The notes: generated by a model from the letters alone, not told the origin. DNA of 64,000 nucleotides from Combretum micranthum (GCA_024138025.1 JAMXBD010002235.1:157753-221752); one strand, 5' to 3'; shown: positions 11,385 through 22,729, counted from the stretch's first letter. Translations and numbers: made by a program.

Positions 11385-12071
11385 GAAGTGAGTTAGGGTT
11401 TAGTTAAGTAAAATGAAGTAAAAATAATTTAATTGAGGGGGAAACAAGAGGGAGGGGCGCCGGCCATCCCATGTGTGTGTGTGTGTGTGTTTTGAAAAAT
11501 TGAAATTTTGTAATTTAGTAAATTAAAATGTAATAAATGTGATAATTGATTAAGAGACAAAATTTCTTGGAAAAGAAAATTGAAATGAGTAGTTGTAAGG
11601 ATGTAAGAATAGGGTATGGGTAGTGTGTAGTGTAGGTTGTACTTGTGAATAGTAGACAAGACATCTACTTTACCGATTGTTCCGAAAACACGGGAAAAGC
11701 TATAACTGTAATTTTTATAGCTCGGAAAATTATGAAATTGATATTTTTGGAATCCTTATAAAATTACGGTTCTAATGAATATTCAGGAATATTTTTCTAA
11801 ATCCGTGGTCCGGGGCACGCTTTTCCGTAATTGAGCTCGGGAAGGCCCAGAATTGAAAAATTCCCGAATTTAAAACTTTCAAAGGTTTAGAATGTACTTT
11901 TAAACAATAATTCACACTCCTTTACTTCATAATATTTATTTTATTATAAAACCGAAGGAAAGCCGGATTTTGGGCTCCTAGGCTTCACTCACTAGACCCA
12001 AACTGGACCAGATTAGGGTTTCGCTTCCAACTCCCGGGGTTTCTTGACTACTAAATATACCGGGGTTTACA

Positions 12072-12086
12072 ACCTCCCTACCTTAA
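12072..12086 (-). other. Polypurine tract
   Basis: Minus-strand TTAAGGTAGGGAGGT lies immediately upstream of the 3' LTR and is the plus-strand DNA synthesis primer. Equivalent PPTs are at 38235-38247, 54800-54814 and 63947-63960. Confidence 0.85.
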
Positions 12087-12121
12087 ATAAAGTTTTATCC
12101 TCAAAACGGAACTAACATACC

Positions 12122-12640
12122 TTACCCTTCAAATATCTCGGGGTACTTTCTCCGGATTTCCTCTTCAGCTTCCCATGTTGCTTCCTCAAAGGCATGATTC
12201 CTCCATAACACTTTCACGTAGTGAATGTCTTTGTTTCGTAGCCTTTGGGTTTTCTTATCCAATATCTTCACTAGGTGTTCTTCATATGTCAGGTTTTTCT
12301 TCAACTGAATTGGTTCCAATTCCAGAATCCTTTCTGGGTCGGCAACGTATCTTCTCAAAACTGACACATGGAATACATTGTGGATCCCAGATAAATTTGG
12401 TGGCAGGGCTAGCCGATATGCTAGATCTCCGATTCTTTCCAGGATTTCGAAGGGTCCAACGTATCTCGGGCTTAATTTCCCTTGTGTACGCATCCTCTTG
12501 ATACTTTTAATCGGGTTCATCTTCAGGTATACATGATCACCCACCCTGAATTCAAGCTCTCTTCTTTTCAAATCTGCCCAGCTCTTTTGCCAGTCCTGAG
12601 CTTCTTTCATTTTCCGCTGAATCAACCTCACTTTATCCAC
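12122..12640 (-). CDS. Integrase C-terminus and chromodomain (end of pol)
   Basis: 172 codons on the minus strand, in the same frame as the two ORFs upstream; a TAA near 12648 separates it from the integrase core. The N-terminal half is the integrase C-terminal region (GDHVYLKMNP, KLSPRYVGPFEILERIG, LPPNLSGIHNVFHVSVLRRY). The last about 50 residues form a chromodomain (ILDKKTQRLRNKDIHYVKVLWRN in part, then EEATWE and YPEIF), which identifies a chromovirus. Chromodomains of this type bind modified histone H3 and direct integration (family knowledge). The natural stop is at 12122, 35 bp from the PPT. It would be functional only as part of the polyprotein. Confidence 0.93.
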   Translation of the reverse strand: MDKVRLIQRKMKEAQDWQKSWADLKRRELEFRVGDHVYLKMNPIKSIKRMRTQGKLSPRYVGPFEILERIGDLAYRLALPPNLSGIHNVFHVSVLRRYVADPERILELEPIQLKKNLTYEEHLVKILDKKTQRLRNKDIHYVKVLWRNHAFEEATWEAEEEIRRKYPEIFEG

Positions 12641-12646
12641 GGCTTC

Positions 12647-14212
12647 TTATACCAATTCCGGGCCAATTGCTACCTTTTCCACTTCATCCCAAAACAAAGG
12701 GGATCTACAACGCCGTCCGTACAAAGTTTCATACGGTGGCATCTGGATGGTGGAGTGATAGCTGTTATTGTAGGCAAACTCGATTAGGTGTACATGACTA
12801 TCCCAATTTCCTTTGAATTCCAAGGCACACGCTCTCAACATGTCTTCTAGGGTTTGGATCGTCCGTTCAGACTGTCCATCGGTCTGAGGGTGATAGGCCG
12901 TGCTGAAATGCAATTTAGTGCCCAAGCTCTTTTGCAAGCTTGTCCAAAACTTGGACACGAATCTCGGGTCTCTATCGGAGATAATCCCTGCAGGTATACC
13001 ATGTAATCTTACGATCTCTCTGATATAGATCTTGGCTAACCTTTCCATTGAGTAGGTCATATTTATGGGTAAGAAATGCGCCGACTTAGTCAATCGGTCT
13101 ACTATTACCCATATTGCATCACAACCAGATGGAGTCTTGGAAAATTCACACACAAAATCCATGGATATCTGATCCCACTTCCATTCGGGAATGGGTAAGG
13201 GCTTTAGCAATCCGCCCGGTCTTTGGTGTTCTACTTTCACCTGTTGGCATACTAGACACTTTATCACATAATCTGCCACATCTCGCTTCATACCATTCCA
13301 CCAGTAGCGGCTCTTCAAATCCTGATACATTTTGGTGCCTCCCGGATGCATGGTATATCCGGAGTTATGAGCCTCACTCATTATTTCTTTCCTCAACTCC
13401 TCATCCTCTGGCACACACAGTCTCCTATTCATTCTGACCACGTCCTCATCATCTATGGCAAAATCAAGGTACTTTCCTACCTGGACTTCCCTTTTTACCT
13501 TTTGTATCACCTCGTCATATCTTTGGGCTTCTTTGATCCTCTCTATGAGGGTCAGTTCCAGTACCAGATTGGATATCTCCAACTCAGCGCTTCGGTCTAA
13601 GAACTCAATCCTTAGCTTCTCAAATTCCTTAATCAGACCTTTTTGACTTGTGATCAAGGCGGTTACTTCCCCGTGATTTTTCCGACTCAGGGCATCCGCG
13701 ATTGCATTCACTTTCCCTGGACAGTAATTTATTCTCAGATCATAATCCTTTATTAATTCTAGCCACCTCCTTTGTCTCATGTTTAGCTCCTTTTGTGTGA
13801 ACAGGTAGTTAAGACTCTTATGATCTGTATATATCTCACACCTCTGCCCATACAGATAATGTCTCCATAACTTCAAAGAAAAGACAACAGCAGCTAGCTC
13901 TAAATCATGCGTAGGGTAATTTTGTTCATGCGGTCTCAATTGCCGAGAAGCATATGCAATAACCTTCCCCTCTTGCATCAGGACGCATCCAAGGCCATTC
14001 CTTGAGGCGTCACTATGTACCGTGTAGGGCTTTTCTGAGTCTGGTAAAACTAGAATCGGTGCCGAAACCAATCGTCGCTTCAATTCCTGAAAGTTCTGCT
14101 CCCTCTTGTCCGTCCAAACGAATTTCTCATTCTTTTGAGTTAACTGCATCAGTGGCTTGGCTATCTTAGAGAAATCCTTCACAAACTTGCGATAGTAGCC
14201 AGCTAATCCCAA
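12647..14212 (-). CDS. RNase H and integrase of pol
   Basis: 521 codons on the minus strand. Residues about 1-20 are the end of RT ([13 protein letters not shown]). RNase H follows ([50 protein letters not shown]). Integrase has an HHCC zinc domain (H in [12 protein letters not shown], then CLVC) and the DDE core: Asp in MDFV, Asp in ISDRDPRF, Glu in [12 protein letters not shown]. Domain order RT-RH-INT is Ty3/gypsy. The ORF is closed by TAA at about 12647, where the reading otherwise continues into the chromodomain ORF. It is open upstream to a TAA shared with the RT ORF. The DDE residues are intact. Confidence 0.95.
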   Translation of the reverse strand: MGLAGYYRKFVKDFSKIAKPLMQLTQKNEKFVWTDKREQNFQELKRRLVSAPILVLPDSEKPYTVHSDASRNGLGCVLMQEGKVIAYASRQLRPHEQNYPTHDLELAAVVFSLKLWRHYLYGQRCEIYTDHKSLNYLFTQKELNMRQRRWLELIKDYDLRINYCPGKVNAIADALSRKNHGEVTALITSQKGLIKEFEKLRIEFLDRSAELEISNLVLELTLIERIKEAQRYDEVIQKVKREVQVGKYLDFAIDDEDVVRMNRRLCVPEDEELRKEIMSEAHNSGYTMHPGGTKMYQDLKSRYWWNGMKRDVADYVIKCLVCQQVKVEHQRPGGLLKPLPIPEWKWDQISMDFVCEFSKTPSGCDAIWVIVDRLTKSAHFLPINMTYSMERLAKIYIREIVRLHGIPAGIISDRDPRFVSKFWTSLQKSLGTKLHFSTAYHPQTDGQSERTIQTLEDMLRACALEFKGNWDSHVHLIEFAYNNSYHSTIQMPPYETLYGRRCRSPLFWDEVEKVAIGPELV

Positions 14213-14236
14213 GAAACTCCTTACTTCGGTAACCGT

Positions 14237-15142
14237 TTACGGTGGTTTCCAATCCACTACAGCCTTGATCTTTTCGGGGTCAACCGATATCCCATCACCG
14301 GTTACTACGTGTCCAAGAAATGATATCCTGTCTAACCAAAAGTCACACTTGGATAGCTTGGCATATAGCTTATTATCCCGTAATGTTTGCAACACCAATC
14401 GAAGATGCTCCTCGTGTTGCTCTTTAGTCTTTGAATATATGAGGATTTCGTCTATGAAGACTATCACACACTTATCCAAAAGTGGCTTATAGACTCTATT
14501 CATCAGGTCCATAAATGCAGCTGGTGCATTAGTCAGTCCAAATGACATTACCAGGAACTCGTAGTGTCCATAATGAGTACGAAAAGCCGTCTTAGGTACA
14601 TCCTCAGGCTTAATCCTCAACTGATGATACCCTGAACGTAAATCAATGCGTGAGAGCACACAAGCCCCTTGCAGTTGGTCAAACAAATCGTCAATTCTTG
14701 GCAAGGGATACCGATTTTTGACAGTCACTTTATTCAACTCCCGGTAGTCAATATACAATCTCATTGATCCGTCCTTCTTCTTCACAAACAAAACGGGTAC
14801 GCCCCATGGCGATACACTTGGTCTTATAAATTTCTGACCCAGAAGTTCTTGCAACTGTGTCTTTAGCTCCTTCAACTCAGCCGGTGCCATACGGTATGGC
14901 GCTTTAGATATCGGTTCGGTATTTGGAGCCAAAACAATCTCAAAGTCAATTTCTCTTTTTAGCGGTAATCCAGACAAAATTTCTGGGAACACATCCAAGT
15001 ATTCATTCACCACTGGAATATCCTTTTCCTCACGGGTTTCCCCTTCATCCAAGACACCCTCAATCGGTATTATCTCCTCATCCTCCATCATCAACTCAAA
15101 CGAGCTCAACTCACCCCTTCTTGGGACTAAGGTTCCTCCCAC
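14237..15142 (-). CDS. Reverse transcriptase (pol), catalytic D changed to E
   Basis: 301 codons on the minus strand in the pol frame. RT motifs in order: [125 protein letters not shown]. The YxDD-type box reads FIDE (codons GAC GAA) where gypsy RTs have FIDD, so the second catalytic aspartate is a glutamate. The first residue of YIDYREL is usually Cys. It ends ...WKPP-TAA, then continues in frame. The apparent ATG is internal; protease lies upstream. Confidence 0.95.
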   Translation of the reverse strand: MGGTLVPRRGELSSFELMMEDEEIIPIEGVLDEGETREEKDIPVVNEYLDVFPEILSGLPLKREIDFEIVLAPNTEPISKAPYRMAPAELKELKTQLQELLGQKFIRPSVSPWGVPVLFVKKKDGSMRLYIDYRELNKVTVKNRYPLPRIDDLFDQLQGACVLSRIDLRSGYHQLRIKPEDVPKTAFRTHYGHYEFLVMSFGLTNAPAAFMDLMNRVYKPLLDKCVIVFIDEILIYSKTKEQHEEHLRLVLQTLRDNKLYAKLSKCDFWLDRISFLGHVVTGDGISVDPEKIKAVVDWKPP

Positions 15143-15700
15143 GAATTCTACTTTTTCTCCCGATTGATCATAAAAACATACTGTCTCCTTTGGCAGTCCA
15201 CTATTGCTTTTACTTTACTTAACCAACTCATTCCGAGGATGATTTCGTATTTGTTCATTTCCAACATTATTAAATCACTTTGGGAGTGGTGACCGTGGTT
15301 TTAATGGACAATCTTTTATCAGTTCTCGGGTTGACACAACACTCCCTGTGGGGGTCTTAATCCTCAAGTTACCGTGGTTGTGGCTATAGGCAATCCAAGT
15401 CGGTTGGCCAAACTATAGGTGATGAATGAGTGGGTTGCTCCCGTGTCAAATAAAACATAGGCTCTACGCTATTCACTCGTATGTGTCCTGAGGTCAATAA
15501 ACACCCATCACATATGGTCCTTAAATACTCTTAAGGCTATCCACATAGGGTCTCTATTTCCAGCTTTCCATAACATATTCAATTTCATTTAAACAATAAT
15601 CCAAATTAAATAACTTAAATTTCAAGTTAGGAGGGGTTTCCGCTACTAACCTGTCACCAGGCCGCCATCAGCATTCTTGCTTTAATCCAAAGCTGCCAAC
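15143..15700 (-). pseudogene. Retropepsin-like protease region (broken)
   Basis: Between gag and RT the minus strand shows the aspartic-protease motif LFDTGATHSFI (DTGA at 15436-15447), typical of gypsy retropepsins. Flanking sequence needs several frame changes, so no single ORF is left. In the family this cleaves the Gag-Pol polyprotein. Confidence 0.75.
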
Positions 15701-15709
15701 TCCACTTCC

Positions 15710-16828
15710 TCATCTTCGTCTTCTTCCACCATCCATTGGCCTTCCAAATGTACAGCTCATACCATGCATCGCTGAAGCTGCCCGACTTCCGCTCTTATTA
15801 CCAGACCTCATGGGGTTGGTATTACTCGAGGTTCCGAAGGGTCGGGTGGCTACGCTTTTCCGTTGAGAACATTCAGAAGCTAAGTGCCCTTTCTCCTTGC
15901 AAATAAAGCAAGTCATTGCCAGCTTCTTCGGGCACGTATAAACCATGTGGCCAGCATCACCACAAAAGTAACATTTGTTCCTCAACTGCGGGCATTGCCT
16001 AGGCGCATGCGTCCCCTTACATTTCCAGCACGTGACATTGGTCTTGAACTGGGTCGGCTTGCTGCTAGACTCTCTTTAAACCCTTGGTACGGCCTGTACC
16101 TTTTTCCTTTGAACCCTGAGCTCGAGGCATCAAACGGCCTCTTTCCAAATACCCTCTTTTCAGGCTCCTGATATTTCCTTTTTCTAGCCCCTTCAATTAC
16201 CCGAGCCTTCTCTACCATCTCAGGGTAGGTCCTTACTCCAAACTCTTCCAACTTAATCCGCAACTCCTCATCTAAGCCTCCCAGGAACACTTGCTTCTTC
16301 AACTCTTCGCTATCCCTGAAAGACTCAGGTGCATACTGCAGCAAGTGGACGAACTCAGTCTCGTACTGTTCTACCGATCTCCCCTTCTGCTTAACGTGGA
16401 GGAAATCAGCACTATATTTCACCCTCAAGCTGGAGGGAAAATAATTGTTCAGAAATTCCCGGCGAAAGGTTTCCCAAGTGGCGGGGAAGTCAAATTTCTT
16501 CTCTTGGAGTCCCACCAGACCCGTGCATTATACCTCAGCATATATGTCCCATATTCCAACTGCAGATAAGGTGGGATCTCGTATGCAGCAAAAGAACGCT
16601 CAACTTGAGCCAACCAGTCCTCGGCTTCATCCGGTTTACCGAACGCTCCATCAAAATACCGGTTGCTCTTAATAAAGTCCGGTAAGGAGCTTCGGTGGGG
16701 TCTCCTGTATGGCGGGGGTGGCGGCAATGGCACATTATAAGAATGCTCCTCTTGTGGAGCCGGGGCCTCTGCAGTCATTTCCCAATGATCTGCGGGTGGC
16801 GGATGTGGGGCCGAATCCTGGGCACTTT
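15710..16828 (-). pseudogene. Gag capsid and nucleocapsid (frameshifted)
   Basis: Minus strand. The capsid part contains FDGAFGKPDEAEDWLAQVER (about 16640), then ARVWWD, WETFRREFLNNYFP, VEQYETEFVHLLQYAPES and KKQVFLGGLDEELRIKL (16200-16480). The nucleocapsid has three zinc knuckles: CWKCKGTHAPRQC (spacing CX2CX3HX4C, about 16035), CYFCGDAGHMVYTC and CFICKEKGHLASEC. At least two small indels (near 16500 and 16000) split the frame. The N-terminus is separated by the solo LTR at 16829-20325. If the solo LTR and one TSD copy are ignored, the frame is kept across the junction. Confidence 0.88.
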
Positions 16829-17204
16829 TGTCACGCCCCATAGGGTACCCTAAACGTAACAGTCCGCCACATGCCATATAAGATTCCCGAATTACCACCT
16901 TAGTCTTTCGAGAGTCTCATATAGATGTAAGGCGTACCTTTACACAATAGAGTACAAGTCCGAATGGAGATAAAAGCTTAATTTGGCATGCATGGGCAAT
17001 AGGATATAATTCATGAACATAAATAAATATTACAAATTCTAAGGGGCATTCCCCGCAAAAGAATATTTAACGGTCCATTACAGTCATCCAAGTCTTAGAA
17101 GTTTTCTATGGAAGTCTAATACAAAAATTATAACTTCTAGGGAAAACTCCTAGCTTCGGTACCTGTTCAGCCGGGTCTCTTCGCCTAAGCCATAAATGCG
17201 TAAG

Positions 17205-17904
17205 CTGCAAAAGGAATGGTCTGTAGGGACGTAAGCTAACTAGCTTAGTGAGTGTAATCTCCCACAAAAACATTTATATCACAACAATTCAACCAAGTTA
17301 TTAATCAAGCAAGTGTATGCATCAAACACATGAGTTCAACATACATATGACCAACCGGAAATCATATGTGGATGGAATTGCGCCCTCCATCCCGGGTTAG
17401 CAGATTAACGAATCCTGCGGTACAACAATATCCCGTTTATGGATCACGGCTAACCTACGATTATCGATGTCGTTTATGGTTCACGACTAACCTACGATTA
17501 TTCGATGTCGTTTATGGTTCACGACTAACCTACGATTATTCGATGTCGTTTATGGTTCACGACTAACCTACGATTATCGATGTCGTTTATGGTTCACGAC
17601 TAACCTACAAATGCTCATGCTCCATCCCCTTGTGATATGCACATGTCAATTTATCATTTACTCAAGTAGTTGATTAAGCCAATTTACTTAGGCGATCAAT
17701 CAATTTATCAGACAATCCATCATAGCTAACTATACAATCAAAGTTTATCACCCGGTTTCGATATTCTTAATTTGTTTCTCACATCATCAACAATCATATA
17801 ATTTCCCAATAATCCCCATTATTCATATTCCATTCAATTGACCTACATTCTAGTGCACTACTTTACAAGCACATACAATAAATGAATTGGGAAGAAAAAC
17901 TCAC
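17205..17904 (-). other. Predicted LTR intron (solo LTR in gag)
   Basis: Donor GTGAGT at 17904, acceptor TTCCTTTTGCAG ending 17205, 700 nt. Hairpin 1 at 17370-17392 is GGATGGA/TCCATCC around ATTGCGCCC. Hairpin 2 lies in GTAAGCTAACTAGCTTAGTGAG at about 17230. Confidence 0.45.
17435..17609 (-). repeat. 37-38 bp minisatellite in LTR intron
   Basis: About 4.6 head-to-tail copies of GTTTATGGTTCACGACTAAC plus CTACGATTATTCGATGTC, starting at 17435, 17472, 17510, 17548 and 17585. Other LTRs have 31-33 bp relatives at the same site (9298-9385, 22979-23065, 50181-50302). Confidence 0.95.
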
Positions 17905-17924
17905 TCCGCCGGTACTCCGGTCTT

Positions 17925-17971
17925 CTAGTAGTAATAGTCCGGAGGTAACTCGTCACCGTCCACGGGTTCAC
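17925..17971 (-). other. LTR micro-exon, intact frame
   Basis: After acceptor TGAATAG the frame reads EPVDGDELPPDYYY and stops at TAG (17925-17927). The C-terminal LPPDYYY equals that of 23401-23447 and 60079-60125 although codons differ. Confidence 0.45.
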
Positions 17972-19612
17972 CTATTCATATAAGAAATTACCCTAATAAG
18001 TATTCTATCAACTTAGGACACTAAAACTCTAAGGAAACTTAGTGAAATCGGAATTCGCGTCATTTCCGAAGTTCCGTTTTAAAATGGCCATAACTTGGTC
18101 GTTTTAAGTCGGAATTTCGCAAATTATATACCGATTCCTATCTACTTCGAAAGAGCTTTCCAAATATGAAGTTTAAATCAAGTTTTGAAAATATCTAAGC
18201 CTCGGAATTGAGGGATCAGATCTGTACAGCGGGTTTGTCAATTCCAAAAATGCGGTTTTCATGAATGCATTTGAGATTCCTAAGTGTAATATGATGCTAA
18301 ATGCAATGGAAATGATTTTCCCTATCATGAATGTCATGATGTGAACCTTAAGGAGTCTATGTTCTTATAACTTTTAGATTTAACGATTTTTAGAAAACAA
18401 ACTTTCCTTAGAAACCATTTCCTCTCAATATTTAGTAAATGAGTTTACTTTTGACCACATCTACATTTTACATGGATTTCCTTTGGAACTCTACTTTATT
18501 TAAAGAAATTTTGACCTTATATTAGTTATATCCTAAGGCCTTTATTTCTTTAATAAAATCTACATTTACAAACTTTTAAGTGGGTCTTTTACTATGGGGT
18601 TTCCAAAAATCCGAATTTACAAAGTCCATTTTCAAGTTGATTCCTTTAGGAAAAATATATTTTATACTTGAAACTTTAAGTATCTATTATACCTATATCC
18701 TAAGGACTTCATTTATTTAAGAAAATATCATTTTTGAAGTTGGAAAAATAGTGTTTTCTAACCCTTATCCATTATTACGAATTTGGTTTTCATAACTTTT
18801 AACTCAAAACTCCTATGGACTTCATTTCTTGTTTCAACATTTTCTTTAGTAAAAACTCCTTTAGACTCATGAAAAATACACTAATCATTATCTATTACCC
18901 ATAGGCTTCATTTCTCTTATGAAATATAAGTTTAGAAGTTGTTAAAAGTGTTTTTGACCTTGGTTTTCAAAGTCATCCGAATTTTCAAAAGTCTTTTTCT
19001 TGTAAAGTACTTTTCTTTTTGACTTCATGGACCCATATATATATAGATCTATACACTAGAAAGTCATTTACTAAAGACAAAAGTGTTAAAGACTATTTAT
19101 GCACATATGAACAAAATAATAATGAAACTATAAATGCTTACATGCTCATGAGTAACAAGATGATGGATCTACTTTATCAAAAGCTTAAATGAGTTTTAAA
19201 AACATAAAAACCATATTTTTATAAAAGATCCTTTGTTTAAAAGACTTTTTGATGGATAAAAGTAAAGCTTTTGGTATGGAAACTTCTTTAAAAGATAGAT
19301 CTACTTTGTAATGGTTCGGGATTTTTGTTTTGCTATCTCATTGTTCCTACTACAAGATCATGGGAACATGGAGTTGAGATAACCAAAAATCGCTTAGCCA
19401 TAACAAAGTTTCATGAGTTGGAAGTAGTGGATCATTACTTACTTGAAGTGGATGGAAGATAAGAAGAGAAAATGGAAGTTGTATGGATGTGTGAGGGGGC
19501 TCTAATGTTTCGGCCAAAGGGGAAAGAAGAGAGGATTGAGGAGCTTTTTTCACACTTTGTAACTTTTGGAAAGTGGAGAATGAAAGAATGAGGAGAGAGA
19601 GAGAAAAGTTAG

Positions 19613-19622
19613 TTTATATAGT
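19613..19622 (-). promoter_or_regulatory. TATA box of solo LTR
   Basis: Minus-strand ACTATATAAACTAAC followed by a CTCTCTCTCC leader. A donor-like CAA|GTAAGTAATG lies about 180 nt downstream (near 19440). Confidence 0.55.
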
Positions 19623-20330
19623 AAGTGAATTAGGTTAAATGGATAGGAAAAGAAATAAAATAAAATAAAAATCAAATGGGCATGGATGGGGGGTGCATGT
19701 GCGCCGGTTTTGAGCTTGGAAAGGGGGGAAATTTGCTTTGTTTCAACAGATTTAACCTTGATTTGATTTGTATCATTAGTCATAAGTTGAAGTGAAGTGA
19801 AGGGACAAAAGTTATGGAGAATGGAAGAGATGTGATTGATGGTAAGGGTTAGATTTGTAGGGTAGGCTAATAGGTAGACTAGGTAGTACTTTATGAATAG
19901 TAATGAATAGTTGACAAGACAATTTGATTTCCGGTAGTAATGAAATACGAATAAAAAGGCTATAACTGTATTTTTCATAAACCGAAAATTATGAAAAATA
20001 TATTTTTGAAATCATTATTTTATTTCGGTTCAAATGAGTACTCATAAGAATATTTTTGAAATTCTAGTTCCGGGGCAGTTTTTCTATACTGGGTCTCGGG
20101 ATGACCCGGAATCAAAATTTTCCTAAAATCAGATATTTTCTTAGTTTGAAATATATCAAGAATTATAATCAAAAGTAAATTTTCTTAGAAAAATTTATTA
20201 ATGAAACCGAGGAAAAGCCGGAATTAGGGTTCCTAGTTCTCACTCTAGGCTTGAGCTATTCCGGTTTAGGGTTTTGGGTTTCCGGTTCTAGGGTTATCTT
20301 AGCTACTTGAAAACCAGGGTTTACAACTTT

Positions 20331-20541
20331 GATCTGGGTGTGGGTTTTAAACTGGATTTTGATTCTGGATGAAAGTGTTCAGGAGATTGGCCAATTGTCC
20401 AATCGCATTTAGCACATCACCCTGTTGGTTTTGGGGTGCAGCTCCTTGGGGGTTAGGTTGTGGCATAGCCGGTTGATCGGCTTCATTCGAATTAGACCCT
20501 TGTTCTCGATTCCGATTCGTCGGTTTCATCTGTTTATACAA
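20331..20541 (-). pseudogene. Gag N-terminus, split from gag by the solo LTR
   Basis: Starts at ATG 20541 (MYKQMKPTNRNREQGSNSNE), is Gln/Pro-rich, then has a short amphipathic helix DVLNAIGQLANLLNTFIQNQ. One TAA lies at the 3' end (about 20347), close to the insertion site. It resembles the N-terminus of the gag-only element (NIEQLANLIRNFAQQ at 36270). It is probably the genuine gag start. Confidence 0.7.
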
Positions 20542-21558
20542 TGTTTAATGAATTTTTAGTATCTTTAGTAAGTTTTAAATTTCGAAGGAACAAGATTATT
20601 AACAAATTCAAAAATTTCGAGAATCTGGAATTCAAACTTGCAAAGAAATGGAATTCATAAATCCATAAAATCATAAGAAAAACAAAATAAAATAATAAAA
20701 AATTTCGCACATAGAATAACAAGTCGGAACTTCATAACAATAATGTGAATGAATGAATGTTTATGTGATCTATATGCGGTCGATGTCCTTTATGCCTCAT
20801 GACTAGTATGCATGCTTTCACAACTCCTTTTTTAAAACAAACTTGACCTTTTCATTACTTTAGTGAGCCATACAACAATATTACATCAAGATTTGGTCAC
20901 CAAAATTTGGCTAACTAAGTTCAATTTCCGATTCTAGACAACTTCCCTATTTCTGGGAACATGACAAAATACAAGGAAAAAGAAACAAATAAAATGCTAA
21001 CTATCCTGAGATCCTAAGGCAAATTGGCATCCCCATTGCCTACTACAAAAATAAGAAAACAGGACTCCTCTTGGACTTCATGGGTTAGCTAACATCCCGG
21101 TCTCTACTCATCACTAGAGTCATCGGGGTCGGGCTAGGAGGTCGTCTCCTGCTGGTAGAACCACCGTCGTCCCGTCGATGAACAAACTAAGGTATTCCCT
21201 CGTAGTCATCCTCGTTTCCTAGCAGGTCGGACTAAGGGTTCCGGGTCTTCACTTTCTTCCTCTTCCTCGGTACCTTGCCCTTCCCTCGGGCTTACATCAT
21301 TTCCTCACCTCTAATCTCCGGCTCACCCACCTGAGTCTCTATTATCTCATTCACTCTCACTGGCTCTCCACCCATGCTTCTACCTCCATAGGCTCGGGGG
21401 CTATAGGCTCAACTACCACCATATCAAGTACAGGGGATTTTCACCTTCTACATAAACATCCCTCCACATCAAAGGATCGAACTCGGGCTCTACCCTACCA
21501 CTATCAGGTATCTCCAGCTCCCGATTAAAATCCCATACAATCGGGTTGGGTTCCGGAT

Positions 21559-21837
21559 TCACTTCAGCTTCCGGCTCGGCTGGTGGGGTAGGGTTCTAGG
21601 AACTACATTTTCTTCCCAGTTAGGATCCTCCTCAGGGTCCTCTTCCTCTTCTTCCTCTTCTTCATCCTCTCCAATCACAGGTGCCCCATTCAATTGCATA
21701 CCTATATCAATAGCTGGAGGTGGAGCTATCACTCGGGGTGGAAGGATATCTAAGTAGATCGCATGCCAGGTGATATGATTCCATGCATCTGCTAAATTCC
21801 AGTCAGGATAATCATACATTATCATGGGCATACACAT
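21559..21837 (-). pseudogene. Leader ORF with acidic Glu-rich tract
   Basis: 92-codon ORF: MCMPMIMYDYPDWNLADAWN, then a Pro/Ile stretch (PPRVIAPPPAID) and a run of eight Glu plus further acidic residues. Not recognised. It lies downstream of the gag-like segment 22023-22215 and may be the same broken reading frame. It could be a decayed extra ORF like the unrelated ORF1 that Ogre elements carry upstream of gag. Confidence 0.35.
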
Positions 21838-22022
21838 ATAAAGGTCCTATGGGATCCATACTCTAAAATCTGGAGGGGTTCGGGTTCCTCCACCTTCAAA
21901 TAAAAGTAGCTTCTCTAGTCATGGGCTCACGCCCATAATCAACCATGATCCTCTTAGAGTATAAATTGTCTCCAATTTTGTCCAGCTCCTTCTTCCCATG
22001 GGATCATACCTCAATCGATCCA

Positions 22023-22215
22023 CTACTGAGCCCATCTGGTATATCTCAATCCATCCTTCCATAACTTGTACATTTCCCCTATAGTCCGGGGATGTCTGGC
22101 TAAGGCAAAATCTTCACACAGTTCTCTTAGCCTCAACCTATATTCTACCATTGTCTCATCATTTCTCTTCGTGAAATTCCTGGCCCTCTCCCTGGTCTCA
22201 CCTAGGGAGACCTAC
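22023..22215 (-). pseudogene. Gag-like segment in the 5' leader
   Basis: Minus-strand frame with RNFTKRNDETMVEYRLRLRE and YKLWKDGLRY, pattern resembling the retrotransposon gag domain (EY..R...L, then L..GL). Stop TAG at 22023-22025. It is separate from the true gag 1.5 kb downstream. Similarity is judged by eye only. Confidence 0.3.
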
Positions 22216-22330
22216 ATCAAAACAATACTCCTAATCAGACTTAGCAAGAAAACGTTTTTTAACTCCATTTAACCTATTAATTAGGTTTCTAAGTCTAGTT
22301 TCTTTTAATTCTATTGTCTTGCTTTATAAC

Positions 22331-22347
22331 CTAGAGCTCTGATACCA
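22331..22347 (-). other. Primer-binding site, tRNA-iMet type
   Basis: Minus-strand TGGTATCAGAGCTCTAG, 8 nt inside the 5' LTR end (22356), complementary to the 3' end of plant initiator tRNA-Met. It primes minus-strand DNA synthesis. Confidence 0.9.
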
Positions 22348-22729
22348 ACTTAAACTGTCACGCCCCGTAGGGTATCCTAAACGTAACAGCCCCACATACT
22401 AAGTAAGACTCTCGAGTTCTCTACCCGAGCCCTTCGGAGTCTTAAATAGATGTAAAGCGTTCCTTTACGACAATAGAATACTTGACAAATGGAGTTAAAC
22501 AGTTTAGCGTGGCATTCAATAGCCATAGATAATAAATCAAAACGCATAATTATAGTTTACAAAATCTAAGGGGCATTCCCCGCAAAATAATAACAAGTCC
22601 TTACAGTCATCCAGAGTCCTTAGTTTCCAATGGAAGTCTATACAAAAAGAATGGATTAAACTTCTACGGGAAACTCCTATTCCGGTACCTGTGCTGTGGC
22701 TTGCTCGGCCTAAGCCATATAAACTCGTG

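Larger units (their letters stand above)
8671..12071 (-). repeat. 3' LTR of the Tekay element
   Basis: 3401 bp. In plus coordinates it starts TGTCACGCCCCG and ends GGGGTTTACA. The U5 end is at 8671 and U3 begins at 12071, directly next to the PPT. Inside are about three 31-bp GTTTTATGGATCACGATTAA-type repeats (9298-9385), the module described at 9045-9768, a (GA)n run and a TG microsatellite (11472-11491). Confidence 0.93.
16829..20325 (-). mobile_element. Solo LTR inside gag, TSD ACTTT
   Basis: 3497 bp, TGTCACGCCCCATAGGG to AGGGTTTACA, flanked by ACTTT at 16824-16828 and 20326-20330. No PBS, PPT or coding domain between the TSDs. Related to, but clearly diverged from, the host element's own LTRs. 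This is the innermost layer of the left nest. Confidence 0.95.
20542..22330 (-). other. Long 5' leader of the Tekay element
   Basis: About 1.8 kb between PBS and gag, unusually long. Apart from the two coding-looking stretches listed at 21559 and 22023, the part 20542-21000 is AT-rich without recognisable features. 21100-21560 is GC-richer, Pro/Glu-coding in broken frames. Confidence 0.6.

Noticed and set aside
12175..13646. Several plus-strand ORFs of 60-108 codons
   Set aside because: Antisense shadows of the integrase and RNase H reading frame.
16829..20325. Complete nested element instead of solo LTR
   Set aside because: Between the two ACTTT copies there is a single LTR without PBS, PPT or coding domains.
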